NCBI RefSeq assembly: GCF_030814415.1
Contig: NZ_JAUSVB010000003.1
Span: forward strand, 558,001 to 622,000
From: Cellulomonas humilata
Lineage (GTDB): Bacteria; Actinomycetota; Actinomycetes; Actinomycetales; Cellulomonadaceae
Direction: 5' to 3'
Length of the DNA: 64,000 bases
Part shown: positions 53,344 to 64,000 of the stretch, piece after piece
Numbering within the stretch: the stretch's first letter is position 1
How the letters are laid out: each line of letters opens with the position of its first letter
The notes under the pieces: generated by a model
Seen by the model: only the letters and a program-made list of their open reading frames with translations
Told to the model about the DNA's origin: nothing
Databases searched by the model: none
Made by a program: the position numbers and the translations under genes

Positions 53344-53692
53344 ACTTCTCGCCCGGTCCGTCCCCGGGGGCGTCGGGGAAGGGCGAGGCCTCCCGGAACG
53401 CGAGCTGGAGCGAGCGCAGCCCGTCCCGCAGCGAGCGGGCGTGCTGGTTGCCGATGTCGGGGGCCGAGGCCGTGACCAGCGCGGCGAGCGCGGTGATGAG
53501 CTTGCGGGCCTCGTCGAGGTCCAGGAAGTCGGCGCCGGCGCCGGTCGGCCCGTCCTCGGCGAGCCCGCACTTCACCGCCGCGGCGCTCATCAGGTGGACG
53601 GCGGCGGTCGTGATGACCTCGACGGCGGCGACGTCCGCGATGTCGCGGGTGGCGGTCGTGGTGGGGTCGGTGCCCGGGCTGGTCTCGCTCAT
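53324..53692 (-). CDS. DUF1844 protein
   Basis: 122 residues. DUF1844 core: DIADVAAVEVITTAAVHLMSAAAVKCGL, DLDEARKLITALAALV, LRDGLRSLQLAFREAS. Conserved upstream of infC in actinobacteria, on the opposite strand as here, but without known function. GAGGAT lies 6 nt before ATG 53692: either a ribosome site or a leaderless -10. Confidence 0.88.
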   Translation of the reverse strand: MSETSPGTDPTTTATRDIADVAAVEVITTAAVHLMSAAAVKCGLAEDGPTGAGADFLDLDEARKLITALAALVTASAPDIGNQHARSLRDGLRSLQLAFREASPFPDAPGDGPGEKFTGSVV

Positions 53693-54062
53693 GCGCCGAT
53701 CCTCTCACCGGCCGGCGAGCGCTCCGGCGCCGATTCGGGTTGTCGGGTCTCCTCTGGTAACCTAGGCAGTCGACTGACCTGGGTTGTGCTGTGCCGATCT
53801 CGAGAGAGACCCGGCGCACGTGGCCCAGGCGCACAAGTGGAGTTCCTCCCACCTGGGCCTCGACTGTTCGGTGCGTTGGATGCGCATCGTCGACAGAGAC
53901 CGGGTTCACAGTCCGCACCGGACGGCGCAAGCCGGTCCCGGTCGCGTGAGCATGGCTCCCGGCCATGCGCACCGCGCGGACCTCGAGGCCTCCTCCTGTG
54001 ACCAGGACGGGGGCCTTCCTCGTTCCCGGCGGTCCACCCACGACGAACCTGAGGAGCACCAC
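53693..54062 (+). promoter_or_regulatory. infC promoter and long structured leader
   Basis: 370 bp without a gene. Promoter candidates are TTGTCG (53740-53745) with TAACCT (53758) or TAGGCA (53763); neither is convincing. Downstream, GGCCCAGG (53822-53829) pairs with CCTGGGCC (53852-53859) enclosing a partly paired GTGGAG/CTCCCAC. The leader ends with GAGGAG (54051-54056), 6 nt before the infC ATC. A regulatory role (IF3 or L20 feedback) is inferred from other bacteria. Confidence 0.5.
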
Positions 54063-55193
<1,131 letters not shown>

Positions 55194-55287
55194 CCAGCAC
55201 GAACGGACGGCCCGGCCCCCCGGTCGGACCGCACCAGACGAGTCGTACGAACCCGTGCGATGTGAAGGACAAGGAGACACGGCAGCC

Positions 55288-55482
55288 ATGCCGAAGAACA
55301 AGACGCACTCCGGTGCCAAGAAGCGCTTCCGGGTCACCGGGACCGGCAAGGTCATGCGCGAGCAGGCCGGCGGTCGCCACCTGCTCGAGCACAAGTCGAG
55401 CCGCCGCACCCGCCGCATCGCCGGCGACCTCGTCGTCTCCCCTGCCGACGCCCCCCGTATCAAGAAGCTGCTCGGGAAGTGA
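55288..55482 (+). CDS. rpmI: ribosomal protein L35
   Basis: 64 residues. [28 protein letters not shown] and [12 protein letters not shown] are standard bL35. AAGGAGA precedes ATG 55288. Second gene of the infC-rpmI-rplT operon; 94 bp after infC. Confidence 0.97.
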   Translation: MPKNKTHSGAKKRFRVTGTGKVMREQAGGRHLLEHKSSRRTRRIAGDLVVSPADAPRIKKLLGK

Positions 55483-55545
55483 TCCCGCGGGCGCACCTGC
55501 GCCCCGGTCACTCGGTCCGAGCCTGAGACAAGCAAGGAGCATCAC

Positions 55546-55929
55546 GTGGCACGCGTGAAGCGGGCGGTCAACGCCCAGAAGAAGCGCCGTACAACCCTCG
55601 AGCGCGCTGCGGGCTACCGCGGTCAGCGGTCGCGCCTGTACCGGAAGGCGAAGGAGCAGGTCACCCACTCCCTCGTCTACGCGTACCGCGACCGCAAGGT
55701 GCGCAAGCAGGACTTCCGCAAGCTGTGGATCCAGCGCATCAACGCTGCGTCCCGCGAGCAGGGCCTGACCTACAACCGCCTGATCCAGGGCCTCAAGCTC
55801 GCCGGCATCGAGGTGGACCGCCGCGTGCTGGCCGACCTCGCCGTCAACGACGCCGCGACGTTCAACACGCTCGTGGCCGCCGCCAAGGCCGCCCTGCCCG
55901 AGGACGTCAACGCGCCGAAGGCTGCGTGA
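55546..55929 (+). CDS. rplT: ribosomal protein L20
   Basis: 127 residues from GTG 55546 (AAGGAG upstream). [38 protein letters not shown] and [38 protein letters not shown] are bL20. It binds 23S rRNA early in large-subunit assembly and in other bacteria feeds back on its operon. Followed by a strong terminator. Confidence 0.98.
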   Translation: MARVKRAVNAQKKRRTTLERAAGYRGQRSRLYRKAKEQVTHSLVYAYRDRKVRKQDFRKLWIQRINAASREQGLTYNRLIQGLKLAGIEVDRRVLADLAVNDAATFNTLVAAAKAALPEDVNAPKAA

Positions 55930-56000
55930 CGCTCGTTCGCTGCTGAGCCCGACCGCCCGACCCGCCTCGCCGCGGGGCTGGGCGGTGGCTCGGTGCACCC

Positions 56001-56037
56001 GAAGCCCCCGGAGTCGAGCCCGACTCACGGGGGCTTC
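56001..56037 (+). terminator. hairpin terminator of infC-rpmI-rplT
   Basis: GAAGCCCCCG (56001-56010) pairs with CGGGGGCTTC (56028-56037), and GAGTCG (56011-56016) with CGACTC (56021-56026), loop AGCC, one A bulge. A 16-bp stem, ending 25 bp before the TrmH start. Confidence 0.88.
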
Positions 56038-56049
56038 GCCGTCCCCAGG

Positions 56050-56055
56050 CATGAT
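56050..56055 (+). promoter_or_regulatory. -10 element, leaderless start of the TrmH-family gene
   Basis: CATGAT, six nucleotides, then GTG 56062; no ribosome site. Confidence 0.4.
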
Positions 56056-56061
56056 GTCCCC

Positions 56062-56880
56062 GTGGCTGACGAGATCCTGACCAACCCCCGTGCCGAGCGC
56101 GTGAAGGCCGTGCGGGCGCTCTCCGGGCAGTCGGTCCGCAAGCGCGCCGGCCGGTTCGTGGTCGAGGGGCCGCAGGCGGTGCGCGAGGCGGTGCTCGTGG
56201 GCGACGTGCACGACGTCTACGTCACGGCGGCGACGGCCCAGCGGTACCCGGAGATCGTCGACGCCGCGCGCGACCGGGGGATCCGGGTGCACACGGGTAC
56301 GGCCGAGGTGCTCGACGCCATGAGCCCCGACGCGCAGCACGTCGTCGCGGTCGCGTCGCTCACGTCGCACGCGCTGGCGGACCTCGTCGGCCCGAGGCTC
56401 GTCGCGGTGCTGGCGAACGTCCGGGACCCCGGGAACGCCGGGACGGTCATCCGGGCCGCCGACGCGGCCGGGGCCGACGCGGCACTGCTCACCGCCGAGA
56501 GCGTCGACGTGCACAACCCGAAGGTCGTCCGGTCCACGGCCGGGTCCCTCTTCCACCTACCGGTCATCACCGGTGCGGACCTGGCGGACGCGGTCGCCTC
56601 CCTGCGATCCGCAGGACTGACGGTCCTCGCGGCCGACGGCGCCGGTGAGCACGACCTCGACGACCTGCTCGACGTGGCCGGGAACGCACCGGAGGGCGTC
56701 CCCGACCTCGCGCGCCCGACGGCCTGGCTGTTCGGGAACGAGGCGTGGGGGCTGCGCGACGAGGACCGTGCACTCGCGGACGCCGTCGTGCGGGTGCCGA
56801 TCCGGGGCCGGGCGGAGTCGCTCAACCTCGCGACCGCGGCGACGGTCTGCCTGTACGCCAGCGCGCGGGCGCAGCGGTGA
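56062..56880 (+). CDS. TrmH/SpoU family RNA 2'-O-methyltransferase
   Basis: 272 residues from GTG 56062. N-terminal RNA-binding domain (RFVVEGPQAVREAV) followed by the SPOUT knot: motif 1 LANVRDPGNAGTVIRAADAAGADAALL, motif 2 WLFGNEAWGL and motif 3 VRVPIRGRAESLNLATAATVCLY. It 2'-O-methylates rRNA or tRNA; the exact site is unknown. Position after rplT is widely conserved. The stop overlaps the next gene (GTGA). Confidence 0.94.
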   Translation: MADEILTNPRAERVKAVRALSGQSVRKRAGRFVVEGPQAVREAVLVGDVHDVYVTAATAQRYPEIVDAARDRGIRVHTGTAEVLDAMSPDAQHVVAVASLTSHALADLVGPRLVAVLANVRDPGNAGTVIRAADAAGADAALLTAESVDVHNPKVVRSTAGSLFHLPVITGADLADAVASLRSAGLTVLAADGAGEHDLDDLLDVAGNAPEGVPDLARPTAWLFGNEAWGLRDEDRALADAVVRVPIRGRAESLNLATAATVCLYASARAQR

Positions 56881-57518
56881 GGCTCTTCGCCGCGGTGTGG
56901 CCGCCGACGGACGTCCTCGACCACCTGGACCTGGCGCTCGCCTCGGTGCGGGGTGCCCCGGCGGGCCTCTCGTCAGCGGTGCGCTGGTCGGCGCGCGAGA
57001 CGTGGCACCTGACCGTGGCCTTCTACGGCGAGGTTCCCGAGGGCGTCGTGCCGGGTCTGACGACCGACCTGGCCGAGCTCGCCGCGGGGATCGAGCCCTA
57101 CGAGCTGGCCCTGCGGGGCGCGGGAGTGTTCTCGCACCGGACGCTCTGGGTGGGGGTCGGCGGTGACCTGGAGTCGCAGCGCGCGGTGACGCGCGGGTGC
57201 GTCGAGGCGGGGGAGTCGGCGAGCGGGGCGACCGACAACCGCCCCCGCGACCGCCCGCACCTGACCGTCGGACGGGTACGTCCGGGGAGCCGACCGCCGC
57301 GGCGGCGCTCGTCGCGACCCGACCGGCCGGGGCAGCGGCCGGACATGAACGGGCCGGACGACGAGGACGTCGCGGCGAGCCTCGTGCGCGCGCTCGCCGT
57401 CTACGAGGGTCCGCGCTGGCTCGTCGACCAGCTGACCCTCGTCTCGTCGCGGCCGGGTGCCGGTCGGGGCGGGGGACCGCTGTACGAGCGGGTCGAGACC
57501 TTTGTGCTCGGTCGTTAG
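56877..57518 (+). CDS. thpR: ThpR-like RNA 2',3'-cyclic phosphodiesterase (2'-5' RNA ligase)
   Basis: 213 residues from GTG 56877. Two HxTx motifs, in WHLTVAFYGEV and PHLTVGR, as in the 2H phosphoesterases; RLFAAVWPP at the start. A stretch of about 30 residues rich in Arg/Pro and Gly/Asp (about 140-175) separates the second motif from the end and is longer than in most homologues. It would open 2',3'-cyclic phosphates; its cellular role is unclear. Confidence 0.88.
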   Translation: MRLFAAVWPPTDVLDHLDLALASVRGAPAGLSSAVRWSARETWHLTVAFYGEVPEGVVPGLTTDLAELAAGIEPYELALRGAGVFSHRTLWVGVGGDLESQRAVTRGCVEAGESASGATDNRPRDRPHLTVGRVRPGSRPPRRRSSRPDRPGQRPDMNGPDDEDVAASLVRALAVYEGPRWLVDQLTLVSSRPGAGRGGGPLYERVETFVLGR

Positions 57519-58807
<1,289 letters not shown>

Positions 58808-58808
<1 letters not shown>

Positions 58809-61366
58809 TGCCGCGCATCCCCCTGTCGTGGCTCGCCGAGCACGTCAAGCTCCCTGCGGGCCTGACCGCCGAGCAGCTGGCGGCGGACCTCGTCCGCGTC
58901 GGGCTGGAGGAGGAGGCGATCCACGGCGCCGCGGTGACCGGTCCGCTGGTCGTCGGCGAGGTCGTGGAGCTGACGCCGGAGCCGCAGAAGAACGGCAAGA
59001 CCATCAACTGGTGCCGCGTGGACGTCGGTCCGGAGCACAACGAGCCCGGTGGAGACCCGCGGGGCATCGTGTGCGGTGCGCACAACTTCGTCGTCGGGGA
59101 CCGCGTCGTCGTCGCGCTGCCGGGAGCGGTCCTCCCCGGACCGTTCGCCATCGCGTCGCGCAAGACGTACGGGCACGTGTCCGACGGCATGATCTGCTCG
59201 GCGCGCGAGCTGGGCCTCGGCGACGACCACGCCGGGATCATCGTGCTGTCCCAGCTCGGGCTCGACGCGCCCGTCGGCACGGACGCGCGCGAGCTGCTCG
59301 GCCTCGGCGAGGAGGTCCTCGAGATCAACGTGACCCCCGACCGCGGGTACTGCTTCTCGATGCGTGGGGTCGCTCGCGAGTACGGCCTGTCGACCGGTGC
59401 GGTGTTCACGGACCGTGGCCTGCCCACCGGCGACGAGCGTCCGCCCGGCGGCGGCTTCGCGGTCGAGATCGACGACGCGGCACCGATCCACGGGGTCCCG
59501 GGCGCCGATCGCTTCGTCGCGCAGATCGTGCGGGGCGTGCGCGCGAACGACCCGTCGCCCGCCTGGATGCAGCGCCGGCTCCAGCAGGCCGGCATGCGGC
59601 CGATCAGCCTGGCCGTCGATGTCACCAACTACGTGATGCTCGACCTCGGGCAGCCGCTGCACGCCTACGACCTGGCGCACCTGTCCGAGCCGATCGTGGT
59701 CCGGCGCGCGAACCCGGGCGAGCGGATCCGGACCCTCGACGACGTCGACCGCGTGCTCGACCCCGAGGACCTGCTCATCACCGACAGCCCCGGCGGGGTG
59801 CGCGGTGCTCGGCCCATCGGTCTCGCGGCCGTCATGGGCGGCGGGGACAGCGAGGTCAGCGCGACGACGACCGACCTGCTCATCGAGGCCGCGCACTTCG
59901 ACCCGATCACGGTTGCCCGTGCCGCGCGTCGGCACAAGCTGCCCAGCGAGGCGGCGAAGCGGTTCGAGCGCGGTGCCGACCCCGAGCTGCCGCCGGTGGC
60001 GGTCGCGCGGACGGTCGCGCTCCTGGTCGAGCACGGTGGCGGTGTCGCGGGTCCGCTCACGGACGTCGACCGTCGCGTGCCCGTGCCGTCGTTCGAGCTG
60101 GCGCTCGACCTGCCCGCACGGCTGGTCGGCCTGCCGTTCTCGGCCGACGAGGTGCGCGAGACGCTGCGGTCGATCGGCTGCGAGGTGACGGACGCCGGCG
60201 CAGACGCGGTCACGGTGACGGCGCCGTCGTGGCGGCCCGACCTCGTGGCCGGCGTCGACCTGGTCGAGGAGGTCGCGCGCCTGCGCGGGTACGACGCGAT
60301 CCCGTCGACGCTCCCCGTCGCCCCGGCCGGCGCGGGCCTGACGGCGGGCCAGCGGGCCCGGCGCTCGGTCGCGCGGGCGCTGGCCGAGGCCGGTCTCGTC
60401 GAGGTGCTCAGCTACCCGTTCGTCGGGACCGACCAGCTCGACGCTCTGAACCTGCCCGCGGACGACGCCCGTCGTCGCGCCGTGCGGTTGGTCAACCCGC
60501 TCTCCGACGAGCAGCCGTACCTGCGCACCAACCTGCTGGTCACGTTGCTCGACACCGCGCGGCGCAACGTGAGCCGGGGCGAGAGCGACGTCGCGATCTT
60601 CGAGCTCGGGCTGGTCACCCGGCCGGTCGAGGGTGCGCCCGCAGCTCCGCGGCTGCCGGGAGGGGTCCGACCGTCCGACGAGGACCTCGCGGCGATCGAC
60701 GCCGCCGTGCCGCCGCAGCCGCGCCGGGTCGCGGGCGTCATCGCGGGTCTTCGAGAGCCGGCCGGCTGGTGGGGGCCCGGTCGCCGGGCCGATCACACCG
60801 ACGCGATCGCGGCCGCGCGCCTGGTCGCGGAGGTCGTCGGGGTGGAGCTCGTCGCGTCGGCCGACGCCGACCACGCACCGTGGCACCCGGGTCGGTGCGC
60901 GCGCCTGACGACGGCGGACGGCACCCTCGTGGGCCACGCGGGCGAGCTGCACCCGAACGTCGTGACCGCGCTGGGCCTGCCGGCCCGGGCGGCCGCGTTC
61001 GAGCTGGACCTCGACGTGGTGCTGGCGGCGGCGTCGCCCGACCCGGTCCAGGCGGTTCCCGTCTCGACGTTCCCCGTCAACAAGGAGGACGTCGCGCTGG
61101 TGGTCGGGTCGTCGGTGCCGGCCGCGGACGTGCTCGACGCGGTCCGGGTCGGCGCGGCCGCGAGCCCCGTCGGCGACGTCGTCGAGGAGGTCCGGCTGTT
61201 CGACGTGTACACGGGACCTCAGGTGGGCGACGACCACAAGTCGCTGGCGTTCTCGCTCCGGCTGCGTGCCGCCGACCGGACGTTGACCGCGAGTGAGTCG
61301 GCGGCGGTCCGGGACGCGATCGTGGCCGAGGCGCACCGCCGGTTCGGGGCGTCGCTGCGCGCCTGA
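58808..61366 (+). CDS. pheT: phenylalanyl-tRNA synthetase beta subunit
   Basis: 852 residues. N-terminal EMAP-like OB domain (IVCGAHNFVVGDRVVVALPGAVLPG), B3/B4 editing domain with LEINVTPDRGYCFSMRGVAREY, B5 domain (MLDLGQPLHAYDLAHL, RRANPGERIRTLDDVDR), the class II-like catalytic mimic and a C-terminal FDX anticodon-binding domain ending FSLRLRAADRTLTASESAAVRD. Full family length. Followed by a perfect terminator hairpin. Confidence 0.97.
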
Positions 61367-61376
61367 GAATCCGTCT

Positions 61377-61412
61377 GCAGCCCTCGTCGACGACCCCGTC
61401 GACGAGGGCTGC
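61377..61412 (+). terminator. hairpin terminator after pheT
   Basis: A perfect 16-bp stem: GCAGCCCTCGTCGACG (61377-61392) with CGTCGACGAGGGCTGC (61397-61412), loop ACCC. No U-tract follows. Confidence 0.9.
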
Positions 61413-61501
61413 GTCGTACCCGGACAAATCATCGGATGTGTTCACTCAATAGTTACCGGCGAGTAGTTGCCACGAATCGGACGAACAGCGACAGTTGTCC
61501 A

Positions 61502-61518
61502 GGCCGTCACGAGCGGCC
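61502..61518 (+). other. small hairpin with T4 in the nuclease leader
   Basis: GGCCG (61502-61506) with CGGCC (61514-61518), then ACTTTT. It lies in the unusually AT-rich 138-bp space before the nuclease start. Could be a weak terminator or attenuator; five base pairs may be chance. Confidence 0.25.
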
Positions 61519-61550
61519 ACTTTTGCGTTCCCGACGAAAGCGAGCTCGAC

Positions 61551-64000
61551 GTGCGTCCTGCGATGAAGTCGATCAGCGGGGGCATCGCCGCCCTCGCTCT
61601 GGCGTTGACGGGCGGGGTGATCACGGCCGGCGCTGCGCAGGCCGCGGTCGGCACCACGCCACGGGTCCTGATCAACGAGGTGTACGGCGGTGGCGGCAAC
61701 AGCGGCGCCACGTTCACCAACGACTTCATCGAGCTGGTGAACGCGAGCCCCGCCGCGGTCGACGTGACGGGCTGGTCGGTCCAGTACGCGTCCTCGGCGG
61801 GCGTGACCTGGCAGACGACGCCGCTGACCGGGGTGATCGCTCCCGGCGCCGCCTACGTCGTCGTCGAGGCGGCGGGTGCGGGCGGGAGCACGCCGGTGAC
61901 CGGCAGCGCGACGGGCACGATCCCGATGAGCGGGACGGCGGGCAAGGTCGCCCTCGTGTCCTCGACGACGGCCCTGGCGTGCGGTGGCGTCGAGTGCACG
62001 GCGCTCGATCCCGTCGTCGACTTCGTGGGCTACGGCGCGGCCGCGGCAGGGTACGCAGGCAGCGGCCCGGCTCTCGGTGCCTCGAACACCCAGTCGGTCA
62101 CGCGCAACGCCACGCTGACCAACACCGCGAACAACGCGGCCGACTTCACCGCCGCGACCCCGACCCCGGGCGTCGCCGGCAGCGGGCCCGTGGACCCGAC
62201 CCCGGTCACCGCCACGATCGCCGAGGTCCAGGGAACGGGCGCGACGTCTCCGCTCGCCGGGCAGACCGTCACCACGGACGGTGTCGTGACGGCGACGTAC
62301 CCCACGGGCGGCTTCAACGGCTACGTGATCCAGACGCCGGGCACCGGCGGGGCGACCGACGCGACACCGGGCGCGTCCGACGCCGTGTTCGTGTTCTCGT
62401 CGGCCACCGCCGGCTCGGTCGCGATCGGTGACCACGTGCAGGTGACCGGTGCCGTCTCCGAGTTCAACGGCCTCACCGAGATCACCGTCGCCGCCGCTGC
62501 CGACCTGGTCGACCTGCCCGCCGCCGACCCGGTCACCCCGGTCTCCGCGTCGTGGCCGACGACGAACGCCGCGCGCGAGGCGCTGGAGTCGATGCTGTTC
62601 CAGCCGACGGGTGACCTCACGATCACCAACACGTTCTCCACCAACCAGTACGGCGAGGTCGGTCTCGCGGCCGGCACGCTCCCGCTGCTGCAGCCCACCG
62701 AGGTCGGCCGTCCCGGCTCGGCCGAGGCGCTCGCCGCCGCTGCGGACAACGCCGCTCGTGGCGTCGTGCTCGACGACGGGTCCTCCACCAACTTCCTGTC
62801 CGCGGCCAACTCCGGCCTCACGCCGCCGTACGTGTCCCTGACCAACCCGGTCCGGGTCGGCGCCGCCGCGAACATCACTGCGCCTGTCGTGGTCGACTTC
62901 CGCAACAACGTCTGGAAGCTCAACCCGACGGCCCCCGGGCCGGCGGCGGTGACGTTCGAGAACGACCGCACCGCGGCGCCGACCGCGGTCGGTGGCGACC
63001 TCAAGGTCGCGTCGTTCAACGTCCTCAACTACTTCACCACCCTCGGCGCCGACACGGCCGGGTGCACGTCCTTCAACGACCGCACTGGTGACCCCGTCAC
63101 GGTCAACGGCGGCTGCGACCCGCGCGGCGCGTGGGACCCGGACGACCTCCAGCGGCAGCAGGACAAGATCGTCGCCGCGATCAACGCGCTCGACGCCGAC
63201 GTCGTCGGCCTGCTCGAGATCGAGAACTCGGCACGGGTGGACGGGATCGCCGACGAGGCGCTCGGCACGCTGGTCACCGCCCTGAACGCGGCCGCCGGCT
63301 CCACCGTCTGGGCGTTCGTCCCGTCGTCCACCGAGCTCCCGCCGGCCGCCGGCCAGGACGTCATCACGAACGCCCTCATCTACAAGCCCGCCGCCGTCGA
63401 GCGGACGGGGGAGTCGCGCGCGCTGGGCGACCAGAGCGACGACAACGAGGCGTTCGGCAACGCGCGTGAGCCCATCGGCCAGGTGTTCACGCCGGTCGGT
63501 GGCGGTGCGCCGTTCTTCGTCGCGGTGAACCACTTCAAGTCCAAGGGTTCGGCCGGCCCGTGGCCGGGCGACGCCGACGCGGGCGACGGGCAGGGCGCCT
63601 CGAACGAGTCGCGTGTCCGCCAGGCGACGGCCCTGCGCGACTGGGTCCCGACGGTCCAGGGCGACGCCCAGGCGGTCGCGCTCATCGGTGACTTCAACGC
63701 GTACACGCTCGAGGACCCGCTGCAGACGCTGTTCGACGCCGGGTACACCGACGCCGCGACGGCGCTCGCCGACGGCCAGTTCTCGTACTCGTTCAGCGGC
63801 CTGTCGGGCTCGCTGGACCACGTGCTGCTCAACGACGCCGCGATGCAGCGGGCCACGGGCGCGGACATCTGGGAGATCAACGCCGAGGAGTCCATCGCGC
63901 TCGAGTACGACCGGTACAACTACCACGGCACGCTCTTCTACGACGACGACTTCTACCGCTCCTCCGACCACGACCCAGTGATCGTCGGGCTGGTCGAGGG
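61551..64000 (+). CDS. secreted nuclease (LTD, OB-fold and endonuclease/exonuclease/phosphatase domains), 3' partial
   Basis: About 816 residues to the window edge; no stop is reached. GTG 61551 or ATG 61563 gives a signal peptide (MKS..., hydrophobic ALALALTGG, cleavage near AAQA). A lamin-tail domain follows (LINEVYGGGGNSGATFTNDFIELVN, about 40-150), then an OB-like domain (ATIAEVQGTGATSPLAGQTVTTDG), then an EEP domain from about 480: VASFNVLNYF, GLLEIEN, NHFKSKGS, LIGDFNAY, LDHVLLN and SSDHDPVIV. Organisation matches ExeM/NucH-like extracellular nucleases. The missing C-terminus may hold a wall anchor. Confidence 0.9.
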   Translation, partial: MRPAMKSISGGIAALALALTGGVITAGAAQAAVGTTPRVLINEVYGGGGNSGATFTNDFIELVNASPAAVDVTGWSVQYASSAGVTWQTTPLTGVIAPGAAYVVVEAAGAGGSTPVTGSATGTIPMSGTAGKVALVSSTTALACGGVECTALDPVVDFVGYGAAAAGYAGSGPALGASNTQSVTRNATLTNTANNAADFTAATPTPGVAGSGPVDPTPVTATIAEVQGTGATSPLAGQTVTTDGVVTATYPTGGFNGYVIQTPGTGGATDATPGASDAVFVFSSATAGSVAIGDHVQVTGAVSEFNGLTEITVAAAADLVDLPAADPVTPVSASWPTTNAAREALESMLFQPTGDLTITNTFSTNQYGEVGLAAGTLPLLQPTEVGRPGSAEALAAAADNAARGVVLDDGSSTNFLSAANSGLTPPYVSLTNPVRVGAAANITAPVVVDFRNNVWKLNPTAPGPAAVTFENDRTAAPTAVGGDLKVASFNVLNYFTTLGADTAGCTSFNDRTGDPVTVNGGCDPRGAWDPDDLQRQQDKIVAAINALDADVVGLLEIENSARVDGIADEALGTLVTALNAAAGSTVWAFVPSSTELPPAAGQDVITNALIYKPAAVERTGESRALGDQSDDNEAFGNAREPIGQVFTPVGGGAPFFVAVNHFKSKGSAGPWPGDADAGDGQGASNESRVRQATALRDWVPTVQGDAQAVALIGDFNAYTLEDPLQTLFDAGYTDAATALADGQFSYSFSGLSGSLDHVLLNDAAMQRATGADIWEINAEESIALEYDRYNYHGTLFYDDDFYRSSDHDPVIVGLVE

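Overview
The window is a contiguous, very GC-rich (roughly 73-75% by eye) actinobacterial chromosome segment. Gene content points to Cellulomonas or a close relative (order Micrococcales): a division/cell-wall (dcw) cluster without ftsA but with sepF, yggT and divIVA/wag31; typical actinobacterial families (DUF3040, PAC2, SAV_6107-type HEPN, DUF1844, PriA); and a secreted GH12 + CBM2 cellulase. Species assignment is inference. No rRNA, tRNA, CRISPR, IS element or prophage is visible.

Layout. 1-3.4 kb: end of a SpoIIE-type phosphatase, a CHASE3 histidine kinase, an Rcp1-like response regulator and a PAC2 protein. 3.6-7.1 kb: cspA; a divergent spermidine-synthase-like methyltransferase; a SAV_6107 HEPN gene, dinB (Pol IV) and a DUF3040 gene behind a promoter carrying a perfect LexA box. 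7.0-11.6 kb (minus): moxR-DUF58-transglutaminase operon. 12-30.3 kb: mraZ-rsmH-ftsL-ftsI-murE-murF-mraY-murD-ftsW-murG-murC-ftsQ-ftsZ-pgeF-sepF-yggT-divIVA, with mostly overlapping stops and starts. 30.5-36.7 kb: DksA/TraR-like protein, lspA, rluD-like, GNAT, dnaE. 36.6-38.3 kb: peroxiredoxin, ArsR + SRPBCC pair, S4 protein.

38.4-50 kb is a histidine locus split by foreign cargo: hisD, then a long-chain olefin cluster (oleA, fused oleBC, oleD), then hisC-hisB-hypothetical, then a GH12 cellulase with its own terminator, then a HisH homologue, priA/hisA and sseB. The HisH homologue has lost the glutaminase Cys and His and the PHMGWN-type loop; I regard this as the most interesting observation. 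50-52 kb (minus): coiled-coil membrane protein, trypsin-like lipoprotein and GerW/YtfJ-family protein. 52-53.7 kb: MFS transporter and DUF1844. 53.7-56 kb: infC (ATC start codon, about 200-residue Ala/Pro extension), rpmI, rplT. 56-61.4 kb: TrmH-type methyltransferase, ThpR-like ligase, pheS, pheT. 61.5 kb to the end: a large secreted nuclease (LTD + OB + endonuclease/exonuclease/phosphatase domains) running off the window.

A genome-style feature recurs: about a dozen genes have a -10-like TANNNT hexamer exactly 6-7 nt before an ATG/GTG with no Shine-Dalgarno sequence, suggesting widespread leaderless transcription. Clean GC hairpin terminators follow cspA, divIVA, the cellulase gene, rplT and pheT.
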